The notes under the pieces were generated by a model. It saw only the letters and a program-made list of their open reading frames with translations, had not been told where the DNA came from and ran no database searches. A stretch of 64,000 nt of DNA from NCBI RefSeq assembly GCF_015234515.1, contig NZ_JADGMY010000037.1:1-64000 (forward strand), written 5' to 3'. The translations under genes were made by a program, and so were the position numbers. Below, piece after piece: positions 17,175-24,565 of the stretch. Every line of letters begins with the position of its first letter. The stretch's first letter is position 1. Source of the DNA: Cellulomonas sp. GTDB taxonomy: Bacteria > Actinomycetota > Actinomycetes > Actinomycetales > Cellulomonadaceae.

Positions 17175-18056
17175 TCAGACCACCGCGCCCCGCGCACCGC
17201 CCGCCACGAGCGCGACCACGCACAGCGCCGCCACGGCCATCGCCAGGGTGAACGGCAGCCTGCTGCCCGACCGCAGCACCCCGGCGGCGCCCGCGGTGAC
17301 GGCCACCACGACCGCCAGGACACCCACCGCGGTCGCGGTGCCGGGCGGCGCGCCGGGCGGACCGAGGACCGCGACCACGACCGCGCACGCGAGCACCGCC
17401 GGCGCCAGGACCGCGGTCACCCGCAGACCCAGCCGGTGAGGCAGGCCGCGGACGCCCGTCGCGGCGTCGTCCTCGAGGTCCGGCAGCACGTTCGCCAGGT
17501 GCGCACCGATGCCCAGCACGGCACCCACGGCGACCAGCCACCCCGCGGGCAGCCCGTCCCCCGGCCGGGCGAGCACGACGAATGCGGGCAGCGCACCGAA
17601 CGCGACCGCGTACGGCAGCCACGACCAGGCCGTCGACTTCAGGCCGAGGTTGTAGGCCCAGCCCATCGCCACGACGGCCCCGTGCGCCGCGGCGGCCGGC
17701 GGCCCGCACGCGAGCGCCAGCAGCACGCTGACCACGAGCGCGATGAAGGCCGCACGGCGCAGCGTCTCCGGAGTCACGGCGCCGGCGACCACCGGCTTGT
17801 CGGCACGGCCCACCGCGTGGTCGCGGGCCGCGTCGAGCCAGTCGTTGGACCAGCCGATCGAGAGCTGCCCGGCCAGGACGACCCCGAGCACGAGCGGCAC
17901 CGTGCCGGCCGGGGTGCCGACCGCGACCGCGAGCGCGGTGCACAGCGTCGTCACGACCACAGTCGGGCCGAGGTGGCTCGCGCGCGCCAGTGCGACCACG
18001 GCGCGTCGGACCGGCGGGCCGGCGACCCGCGCGGCGTCCGTCGAGGTGTCGGGCAC
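17175..18056 (-). CDS. UbiA-family prenyltransferase
   Basis: 293-aa integral membrane prenyltransferase with about nine hydrophobic helices. The first Asp-rich prenyl-diphosphate motif is SNDWLDAARDHAVGRADKP near residues 68-86; the second is NVLPDLEDDAATGVRGLPHRLG near residues 190-211. It moves a prenyl chain to an aromatic or quinone-like acceptor. It diverges from a type III PKS gene, with 51 bp between starts, so the acceptor is probably the PKS product. The alternative role in menaquinone synthesis (MenA) is less likely from context. GTG 18056 is 6 nt after a TACGGT hexamer. Confidence 0.88.
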   Translation of the reverse strand: MPDTSTDAARVAGPPVRRAVVALARASHLGPTVVVTTLCTALAVAVGTPAGTVPLVLGVVLAGQLSIGWSNDWLDAARDHAVGRADKPVVAGAVTPETLRRAAFIALVVSVLLALACGPPAAAAHGAVVAMGWAYNLGLKSTAWSWLPYAVAFGALPAFVVLARPGDGLPAGWLVAVGAVLGIGAHLANVLPDLEDDAATGVRGLPHRLGLRVTAVLAPAVLACAVVVAVLGPPGAPPGTATAVGVLAVVVAVTAGAAGVLRSGSRLPFTLAMAVAALCVVALVAGGARGAVV

Positions 18057-18062
18057 GGTGCG

Positions 18063-18068
18063 ACCGTA
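18063..18068 (-). promoter_or_regulatory. -10 hexamer of leaderless ubiA-like gene
   Basis: TACGGT on the minus strand ends 6 nt before GTG 18056. It lies within the 51-bp gap shared with the divergent PKS promoter. Confidence 0.55.
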
Positions 18069-18095
18069 TCCCGCGCCGTCCGACGGCGCCCGTGG

Positions 18096-18101
18096 CACGA
18101 T
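18096..18101 (+). promoter_or_regulatory. -10-like hexamer of the type III PKS operon
   Basis: CACGAT ends 6 nt before ATG 18108. It is a weaker match to TANNNT, but at the same fixed distance as in many other genes here. Confidence 0.45.
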
Positions 18102-18107
18102 TCCCAA

Positions 18108-19187
18108 ATGTCGCGTCTGCTCGCCGTCGCCACGGCCCTCCCCGGCCCGCCGCGCGACCAGCACGCCATCAGCGAGATCGTCGTCCCCCTCGTCACCGGC
18201 GACGACGCGCGCGCGGGCCGGCTGCTGCGCCGCCTGCACGACAACAGCGGCGTGCGCACCCGTCACCTCGCGCTCGCGCCGGACGCGTACGCGGGGATCT
18301 GCGACTTCGGGCAGGCGAACGACCTCTACCTGTCCGTCGGGACGGACCTGGCCGAGCGCGCGGTGCGCGACACCCTCGACCGCGCGGCCGTCGACCCCGC
18401 CGAGGTCGACTTCATGCTGTTCACCTCCGTCACGGGAATCGGCGCGCCGTCGGTCGACGCGTCGCTCGTGGGACGGCTCGGGATGCGCGGCGACGTCAAG
18501 CGGCTGCCGTCGTTCGGGCTCGGCTGCAGCGGGGGCGCCGCGGGCCTGGCGCGCGTGCACGACTACCTGGCGGGGCACCCGCACGACACCGCGCTGGTCG
18601 TCTGCCTCGAGCTGTGCTCCCTGACGCTGCAGCACGACGACGCCGACGCCGCCGCGCTGGTCGCGAGCGGCCTGTTCGGTGACGGTGCGGCCGCCGCCGT
18701 CCTCGTGGGTGACCAGCACCCGGCCGCGTCGAGCGCCACCGGTCCGCGCGTCGTCGCCACCCGCAGCCGCCTGTACCCCGGCACGCAGGACGACCTCGGC
18801 TGGCGGGTGCGCGCGTCGGGGTTCCGCATCGTGCTGTCGGCCGGCCTCCCGGACGTCGTGCACGCGCAGGTCGCCGCCGACGTCGAAGACCTCCTCTCCG
18901 CCCACGACCTCAAGCCGGGCGACGTCACCCGCTGGGTCGTCCACGCCGGCGGTCCCCGCATCCTCGACGCGGTCCAGGACGCACTGGCCCTCCCGCCCGA
19001 CGCCCTCGACGCGAGCCGGGCGTCGCTCGCCGCGGTGGGCAACCTGTCCTCGGCCTCGGTGCTCGACGTCCTCGACCGGACCCTGCGCGACGGTCCACCC
19101 GGCGACTCGCCCGGCGTCCTGCTCGCGTTCGGCCCAGGGGTCAGCGTCGAGATGCTCCTGCTGCAGTGGTCCCCGACGAAAGGCTGA
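18108..19187 (+). CDS. Type III polyketide synthase
   Basis: 359-aa chalcone/stilbene-synthase-fold enzyme acting as a homodimer without ACP. The full catalytic triad is visible: Cys140 in FGLGCSGGAAGLAR, His279 in WVVHAGGP and Asn312 in VGNLSSASV, plus the C-terminal GFGPG-like LLAFGPGVSVE loop. Bacterial members use fatty acyl starters and malonyl-CoA to make alkylresorcinols, alkylpyrones or THN. The downstream methyltransferase and FAD oxygenase argue for an alkylresorcinol/alkylquinone pathway (srsA- or agqA-like). Starter length and ring type cannot be read. Confidence 0.92.
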   Translation: MSRLLAVATALPGPPRDQHAISEIVVPLVTGDDARAGRLLRRLHDNSGVRTRHLALAPDAYAGICDFGQANDLYLSVGTDLAERAVRDTLDRAAVDPAEVDFMLFTSVTGIGAPSVDASLVGRLGMRGDVKRLPSFGLGCSGGAAGLARVHDYLAGHPHDTALVVCLELCSLTLQHDDADAAALVASGLFGDGAAAAVLVGDQHPAASSATGPRVVATRSRLYPGTQDDLGWRVRASGFRIVLSAGLPDVVHAQVAADVEDLLSAHDLKPGDVTRWVVHAGGPRILDAVQDALALPPDALDASRASLAAVGNLSSASVLDVLDRTLRDGPPGDSPGVLLAFGPGVSVEMLLLQWSPTKG

Positions 19188-19189
19188 AC

Positions 19190-19708
19190 GTGCTCACCCT
19201 CTACTTCGTGGTCGTCGGCCTCACCGCCGTGGAGCGTCTCGTCGAGCTCGTCGTGTCCAACCGCAACGCGCAGTGGTCGTTCGACCGGGGCGGCGTGGAG
19301 AGCGGCCGCGGCCACTTCCCGGCCATGGTGCTCCTGCACACCGCGCTGCTCGTCGCCTGCGTCGTGGAGGTGCTGGTCGCGGACCGCCCGTTCCTGCCCT
19401 GGCTGGGCTGGCCCGCGCTGGTGCTGGTCGTCGCGAGCCAGGCCCTGCGCTGGTGGTGCATCGCCACGCTCGGCCCGCGCTGGAACACGCGGGTCATCGT
19501 CGTGCGGGACCTGCCGCTGGTCTCGCGCGGGCCGTACCGCTTCTTCCGGCACCCCAACTACGTGGCGGTCGTCGTCGAGGGCATCGCACTGCCGCTCGTG
19601 CACACCGCGTGGGTGACCGCGCTGGTGTTCACGCTGCTCAACGCCGTGCTCCTGCTGCGCTTCCGGATCCCCGCCGAGGAGCGCGCGCTCCAGACTGTGT
19701 CGGCGTAG
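19190..19708 (+). CDS. Isoprenylcysteine-type carboxyl methyltransferase family protein
   Basis: 172-aa membrane methyltransferase of the ICMT/PEMT fold. It has about four hydrophobic helices and the SAM-binding C-terminal signature GPYRFFRHPNYVAVVVEG near residues 112-129. In type III PKS clusters such proteins (SrsB, AgqB) O-methylate the alkylresorcinol hydroxyl. GTG 19190 is preceded by GAAAGG and starts 2 bp after the PKS stop; a start at 19166 inside the PKS is possible. It is part of a three-gene operon with the flanking genes. Confidence 0.88.
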   Translation: MLTLYFVVVGLTAVERLVELVVSNRNAQWSFDRGGVESGRGHFPAMVLLHTALLVACVVEVLVADRPFLPWLGWPALVLVVASQALRWWCIATLGPRWNTRVIVVRDLPLVSRGPYRFFRHPNYVAVVVEGIALPLVHTAWVTALVFTLLNAVLLLRFRIPAEERALQTVSA

Positions 19709-19715
19709 GGCGACC

Positions 19716-20750
19716 GTGCCGGACACGGACGTCCTCGTCGTCGGAGGCGGGCCCGTCGGTCTGGCGGCCGCGATCGAGGTCCGCCGGCGCGGTCTCGAGG
19801 TCGTCGTCCTGGAGCCGCGCGCCGGCACCGTGGACAAGGCCTGCGGCGAGGGCCTCATGCCGGGCGCGCTCCGGCTGCTGCAGGAGTGGGACGTCGACCC
19901 GCCGGGTCATCCGCTCGTCGGCATCAGCTACCGCTCCCCCGGCGGCCACGTCGACCACCGGTTCCGTGGCCCGTCGGGCCGGGGCGTGCGACGCACCGTC
20001 CTGCACGACGCCCTGCGGGGACGCGCCGCGGCGCTCGGTGCCGTGACGGTGGGAGGGCGGGCCGACGACGTCCGGGTGACCCCCGCGGGTGTCGTGGCGG
20101 GCGGGATCTCCGCACGCCACCTGCTCGCGTGCGACGGGCTGCACTCGACCGTCCGGCGTCTCGTGGGGCTGGAGCCGGCCGCCCGACGCCGTCGGGACGG
20201 CCGCCAGGACGGTCGGCGCTACGGCCTGCGGCGGCACTACCGGCTCGCCCCGTGGACCGACCTGGTCGAGGTGCACTGGTCCCCGGCCGCCGAGGTGTAC
20301 GTGACGCCGGTCGGCCCGGACCTCGTCGGCGTCGCCCTGCTCGGGCCCCGGGGGGTGACCCTCGAGGCGGCCCTCGCGTCGCTCCCCGAGCTCGCCGCTC
20401 GCCTGGACGGTGCGCACGCCGGTCCGGTGCGGGGGGCCGGGCCGCTGCGGCAGCGCAGCACCCGCCGCGCCGCCGGGCCCGTCCGGCTCGTCGGCGACGC
20501 CTCGGGCTATGTGGACGCGCTGACCGGCGAGGGGCTGCGGGTCGGGTTCGCGCAGGCGCGGGCGGCCGTGGCGACGCTCGACGACCCGGCGGCGTACGAG
20601 CGGGCGTGGCGGACGGCGACGCGCGACTACCGGGTCCTGACGTCCGCCCTGGTGGCCTGGGCGGCGTCCCCGCTGCGCCCGACGCTCCTGCCGGTCGCGC
20701 GCCGGGCCCCCGCCCTGTTCGCGGCCGTGGTCGAGCGACTCGCCGCGTGA
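19716..20750 (+). CDS. FAD-dependent oxygenase/oxidoreductase
   Basis: 344-aa flavoprotein of the PHBH/geranylgeranyl-reductase type. Rossmann dinucleotide motif VLVVGGGPVGLAAAIEVRRRG at residues 6-26; DGLHSTVRRLVGLEP near residue 138 is the DG motif for FAD/NAD(P)H. LVGDASGYVDALTGEGLRVGFAQA near residue 260 is the GD motif. ACGEGLMPGAL near residue 43 resembles geranylgeranyl reductases. In srs/agq-like clusters the FAD enzyme hydroxylates the methylated resorcinol to a hydroquinone/quinone. GTG 19716 lies 7 bp after the methyltransferase stop. Confidence 0.87.
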   Translation: MPDTDVLVVGGGPVGLAAAIEVRRRGLEVVVLEPRAGTVDKACGEGLMPGALRLLQEWDVDPPGHPLVGISYRSPGGHVDHRFRGPSGRGVRRTVLHDALRGRAAALGAVTVGGRADDVRVTPAGVVAGGISARHLLACDGLHSTVRRLVGLEPAARRRRDGRQDGRRYGLRRHYRLAPWTDLVEVHWSPAAEVYVTPVGPDLVGVALLGPRGVTLEAALASLPELAARLDGAHAGPVRGAGPLRQRSTRRAAGPVRLVGDASGYVDALTGEGLRVGFAQARAAVATLDDPAAYERAWRTATRDYRVLTSALVAWAASPLRPTLLPVARRAPALFAAVVERLAA

Positions 20751-20829
20751 CGCGTACGTCGAGGTGGGCCTGGTGACTGCCCCGTACGGTGGTGCGAGGC
20801 GCTGCGACGACGACGAGGGCGGTGGGACC

Positions 20830-21489
20830 GTGCGGACGACGACGGCAGGCAGGGTGGGCACGACGACCACGGGCGCGGCCCTCGCCCTCCTCCTGACCGC
20901 GTGCTCGGGCGGCTCGGGGACGACGCCGGAGACCGCGACACCGACGGCGGCGCCGTCGTCCGCCGCTCCGGCACCGAGCGCGACGACCTCGGACGGCCCG
21001 TCGCCGGCCGCCTCCGCGCCCGCAGGTGCCGAACCGACCGCCGGGCTCGACGGCTTCACACCGCCCGGCACCGAGGCCACCGCCGAGGGCGACGCCGCGG
21101 CGTACGTCGTGACCCAGGTGCGCACCGGCGAGCACGAGGGTTACGACCGCGTCGTGTACGAGCTCGCGGGCGGCGAGGGCACGCCGGGCTACCGCGTGGG
21201 TTACGTCGACCAGGCGGTCGAGGACCCGAGCGGCGAGGTGCGGCAGGTCGACGGCGACGCGATCCTGCAGGTCTGGATCGTCGGGACGACGTACCCCGCG
21301 GAGGGTGGCCCCCCGGAGTTCTCGCAGGACCTGCGCCCCACCGGAGGCGACGTCGACCACGTCGTGCGGCCCCTCACCTTCGAGGGCATGACCCAGTCCT
21401 TCATCGGCGTCGACGACGCGCCGCGGCCGTACCGGGTGCTGGTGCTCGCCGACCCCGTGCGCGTGGTCGTCGACGTCCAGGACGACTAG
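20830..21489 (+). CDS. Lipoprotein with AMIN-like C-terminal domain
   Basis: 219-aa predicted lipoprotein: short basic N-terminus, hydrophobic stretch and lipobox LLTAC near residue 25. A Thr/Ser/Pro/Ala linker of about 60 residues follows, then a domain of about 130 residues starting at YVVTQVRTGEHEGYDRVVYELAG. That segment and the final RVLVLADPVRVVVDVQ match the AMIN-like beta domain seen in actinobacterial secreted proteins, thought to bind cell-wall material. The start GTG 20830 places the signal peptide correctly; a longer frame from 20764 adds a charged non-signal segment. Confidence 0.78.
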   Translation: MRTTTAGRVGTTTTGAALALLLTACSGGSGTTPETATPTAAPSSAAPAPSATTSDGPSPAASAPAGAEPTAGLDGFTPPGTEATAEGDAAAYVVTQVRTGEHEGYDRVVYELAGGEGTPGYRVGYVDQAVEDPSGEVRQVDGDAILQVWIVGTTYPAEGGPPEFSQDLRPTGGDVDHVVRPLTFEGMTQSFIGVDDAPRPYRVLVLADPVRVVVDVQDD

Positions 21490-21541
21490 GTCCCGGCCAC
21501 CGCGAGCGAGCGCGACGAGAGCGCCCACCCGCGCGTGGGTG

Positions 21542-22117
21542 TCAGCCCTCCGCGGGGTCCATGTCGAACGCAGGCAGACCGTCGATGCTCGTGCGGTTCT
21601 TCAGCCGGCGGTACGCCGCGCGACCCTCGACCCCCTTGCGAGCCATGTACTGCGGCAGCAGGTCGCGCTCGCCGCGGTAGTCCATGAGGGGGACGCCGTA
21701 CCCGCAGGAGTCGGAGACGCGCTCGACGTCCACGACGACGACCGCGCGCGCTCCCCGGGCCTCGTCGAGGTCACCGTCGAAGTGGGCGAGGAGGTCGTCG
21801 AACCCGTCGTCGTACAGCGTGACGAACCGGCCGCGGCCGTGCAGACGCACGATGTCCGGCGGACCCTCGAACGCGCAGAACATCAGCGTGACGCGGCCGT
21901 TCTCGCGCAGGTGCGCGATGGTCTCCGACCCCGACGCGGTGAGGTCCACGTAGGCGACCGTGCGCTCGTCGAGCACCGCGAACGTGCCGCCGACGCCCTT
22001 GGGCGAGACGTTGACGTGCCCGTCCGGCCCGCTGGGCGCCGTCGCGACGAAGAAGACGTGCTGCGCGAGCAGCCACGCGCGCATGCGGTCACCGATGTGC
22101 TCGTGCACCTTGGCCAT
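21542..22117 (-). CDS. Pyridoxamine 5'-phosphate oxidase-fold protein
   Basis: 191-aa split-barrel flavin-binding-type protein of the PNPOx family. The N-terminal half shows the barrel: FFVATAPSGPDGHVNVSPKG near residues 22-41, then TVAYVDLTASGSETIAHLRENGRVTLMFCAF. The C-terminal part has DSCGYGVPLMDYRGERDLLPQY. Family members bind FMN, F420 or haem. The VNVSPKG type is often annotated as a general stress-like flavoprotein. ATG 22117 follows a CATGAT hexamer by 6 nt. Confidence 0.82.
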   Translation of the reverse strand: MAKVHEHIGDRMRAWLLAQHVFFVATAPSGPDGHVNVSPKGVGGTFAVLDERTVAYVDLTASGSETIAHLRENGRVTLMFCAFEGPPDIVRLHGRGRFVTLYDDGFDDLLAHFDGDLDEARGARAVVVVDVERVSDSCGYGVPLMDYRGERDLLPQYMARKGVEGRAAYRRLKNRTSIDGLPAFDMDPAEG

Positions 22118-22162
22118 CAGCGCATCATGCCAGCCGTCACTCGCGCGTGACGGGCGGGTCCG

Positions 22163-23902
22163 TCACCCGGTCGGCGCACCGGTGCGCAGCACGACGGCCT
22201 CCCACGGCCGCAGGGTCACCGCTCCCCCGGCCACCCGGGCCGGCTCGGCGTGGTTCCCCAGGACGACCTCGGCGTCGTCCCAGCCGGGCCCGACCTCGAC
22301 GGTCTGCTCGTCGCCGGTGAAGCTGCCGAGCACGAGCAGGCGCACACCGTCGAGCGCCCGCGTGAACGCGTACACGTGCGGGTGGCCGGGCAGCAGCATG
22401 GTGAAGTCCCCGAGTCGCACGACCGGGTCGTCGTGCCGCAGCGCGATCAGGCGACGGTAGTGGTGGAACACCGACGACGGGTCGGCACGCTCCGCCGCGG
22501 CGTTGACGGACCGGTGGTTGGGGTTGACGGGCAGCCACGGCTCGCCCGTCGTGAACCCGGCGTGCCGCGAGGCGTCCCACTGGACGGGCGTGCGCGCGTT
22601 GTCGCGGCTCATCGCCATGAGGCCCGCCAGGACGACGTCGTCGCTGACGTGCCCTCGTTCCCGCGTCTCGGCGACGTACCGCAGGGCTTCGATGTCGCGG
22701 TAGTCGTCGAGCGACGTCAGGTGCGCGTTCGTCATCCCGAGCTCCTCGCCCTGGTAGACGTACGGCGTCCCGCGGTGCAGGTGCAGCACGGTGGCGAGCA
22801 TCGTCGCCGACTCGCGGCGGTACTCCCCGTCGTCGCCGAAGCGCGACACGATCCGCGGCTGGTCGTGGTTGTCCCAGTAGAGCGAGTTCCAGCCCACGTC
22901 GGCGAGCCCGGCCTGCCAGCGGCCGAGCACGGCCTTGAGGTCCCGCAGGTCCAGCGGGCGCGGGTCGTACTTGCCGCCGGGGCCGTGGTCGAGACCGACG
23001 TGCTCGAACGTGAACACCATGTCGAGCTCGCGGCGCGCGGGGTCGGTGAACAGGACGCCGTCCTCGACGGTCGCCCCCGGCGTCTCCCCCACCAGCAGCA
23101 GGCCGTCACGACGCCCGTCGAACACCTCGTGGTGCATCTCCTGCAGGTACTCGTGGAGCCGGGGGCCGTGCACGTACTGCGCGGACCCGTCGCCGAGCGC
23201 GCCCGTCGTCGGCGGGCCGTCGGCGAGTGAGCCGTCCTCGGCGACCACCTTCGAGATGAGGTTGATGACGTCCATGCGGAACCCGTCGACACCCCGGTCG
23301 AGCCACCAGCGCATCATCGCGTAGACGGCCTGCCGGACCTGCGGGTTCTCCCAGTTGAGGTCGGGCTGCTTGCGGCTGAACAGGTGCAGGTAGTACTCGC
23401 CCGTCGCCTCGTCGTACTCCCACGTCGGGCCGGAGAAGAACGATCCCCAGTTGGTCGGCTCGGCACCGGGCGTGCCGGGCGCCATGCCGGGCCGGGCGGG
23501 GCGCCACCAGTACCAGTCGCGCTTCGGGGAGTCCACGGACGACCGGGACTCCACGAACCACGGGTGCTCGTCGCTCGTGTGGTTGACGACGAGGTCCATC
23601 ACCACCTTGATGCCCCGGGCGTGCAGGGCGGCGACCACCTCGTCGAGGTCCGCCAGGGTGCCGAACAGCGGGTCGACGTCCTGGTAGTCGCTGATGTCGT
23701 ACCCGTTGTCGTCCTGGGGGCTGCGGTAGATCGGGGAGAACCAGACGACGTCGACCCCGAGCTCGACCAGGTGGTCGATCCGCTGCAGGACGCCCCGCAG
23801 GTCCCCCACGCCGTCGCCGTCGGAGTCCTGGAAGGACCGCGGGTAGATCTGGTAGACGACCGCGCCGGTCCACCAGGGGGCGTCGTCGACGGTGAAGGTC
23901 AT
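22163..23902 (-). CDS. GH13 alpha-glucosidase (oligo-1,6-glucosidase type)
   Basis: 579-aa cytoplasmic GH13 alpha-glucosidase. (beta/alpha)8 barrel with DLVVNHTSDEHPWF near residues 103-116, nucleophile Asp211 in GFRMDVINL, acid/base Glu273 in LVGETPG and Asp347 in WDNHDQPR, plus a C-terminal beta domain. In this subfamily Val right after the nucleophile goes with alpha-1,6 specificity (oligo-1,6-glucosidase/isomaltase), whereas Ala or Thr goes with alpha-1,4. Here it is Val. No signal peptide. ATG 23902 has GAAGGAG upstream. A divergent TetR gene is the likely regulator. Confidence 0.92.
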   Translation of the reverse strand: MTFTVDDAPWWTGAVVYQIYPRSFQDSDGDGVGDLRGVLQRIDHLVELGVDVVWFSPIYRSPQDDNGYDISDYQDVDPLFGTLADLDEVVAALHARGIKVVMDLVVNHTSDEHPWFVESRSSVDSPKRDWYWWRPARPGMAPGTPGAEPTNWGSFFSGPTWEYDEATGEYYLHLFSRKQPDLNWENPQVRQAVYAMMRWWLDRGVDGFRMDVINLISKVVAEDGSLADGPPTTGALGDGSAQYVHGPRLHEYLQEMHHEVFDGRRDGLLLVGETPGATVEDGVLFTDPARRELDMVFTFEHVGLDHGPGGKYDPRPLDLRDLKAVLGRWQAGLADVGWNSLYWDNHDQPRIVSRFGDDGEYRRESATMLATVLHLHRGTPYVYQGEELGMTNAHLTSLDDYRDIEALRYVAETRERGHVSDDVVLAGLMAMSRDNARTPVQWDASRHAGFTTGEPWLPVNPNHRSVNAAAERADPSSVFHHYRRLIALRHDDPVVRLGDFTMLLPGHPHVYAFTRALDGVRLLVLGSFTGDEQTVEVGPGWDDAEVVLGNHAEPARVAGGAVTLRPWEAVVLRTGAPTG

Positions 23903-23927
23903 GGCAGAGGCGCTCCTTCTCTCGGGG

Positions 23928-24545
23928 GTGCCTCGACCGTCGCACGGTCGCCGCTCCCGCGCACGCGCTCCGCCTCCTCCGGACGTGCGGCGCGAGGAGA
24001 TCGTGCGCGCGGCACGCGAGGAGTTCGCCGCGCGCGGCGTCCGCGGGACCACGTTCCAGCACGTGGCCGACCGCGTGGGTGTCACGCGTGGCCTCGTCTA
24101 CCACTACGTGGGCGACATGGACGCTCTCGTCGAGCTGGTCGTGGACGCGTCCATCGCCGACTTCGTCGCGGACGTGCGCCGGTGGGACGCCGCGCGCCGT
24201 CCCGGCGACATCGACGGCGCCGTCGTGGAGTGCGTCGCCCTCCTCCGGCGCCACGTCCACGCCGACGGCACGGCGCCCTCACCACGTCTCGACGACGTCG
24301 CGACGTCGTTGCAGTTCCTCGACCGCGCGGTCGAGGCGGTGGTCGACACGCTCGAGCAGACCACCATCCCCGCCTACGCGGCTCGGCACACCATCGAGAT
24401 CGCGCACGTGCGCGAGACGTTCGTCGTCCTCGTGCACGGGCTCGTGGCGCTGGTCCGCTCCCAGCCCGACACCCCGGACGACGTGCTGGCCACGATCGTG
24501 CGGCAGACGTTGCGGCTGGCCACCCCCACCCCTGCCGCCGACTGA
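23928..24545 (+). CDS. TetR-family transcriptional regulator
   Basis: 205-aa regulator. N-terminal TetR HTH: EEIVRAAREEFAARGVRGTTFQHVADRVGVTRGLVYHYVGDMDALVELVV, about residues 22-71. The C-terminal ligand domain is helical and unspecific. It diverges from the GH13 alpha-glucosidase gene. The start is uncertain: GTG 23928 gives an N-terminus (PRPSHGRR) typical of the family; GTG 23985 would remove the basic extension. A 7-bp inverted repeat (23934-23950) could be the operator. It ends 20 bp before the stop of the convergent next gene. Confidence 0.8.
   Translation: MPRPSHGRRSRARAPPPPDVRREEIVRAAREEFAARGVRGTTFQHVADRVGVTRGLVYHYVGDMDALVELVVDASIADFVADVRRWDAARRPGDIDGAVVECVALLRRHVHADGTAPSPRLDDVATSLQFLDRAVEAVVDTLEQTTIPAYAARHTIEIAHVRETFVVLVHGLVALVRSQPDTPDDVLATIVRQTLRLATPTPAAD
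23934..23950. promoter_or_regulatory. Inverted repeat, possible TetR operator
   Basis: CGACCGT-CGC-ACGGTCG: perfect 7-bp arms around a 3-bp centre, 32-48 bp upstream of the divergent GH13 start. Short odd-spaced palindromes of this size are common TetR sites. The placement inside the first codons of the longer TetR frame leaves doubt. Confidence 0.4.
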
Positions 24546-24565
24546 CGGAAGGGCCGCGCGCCGGC

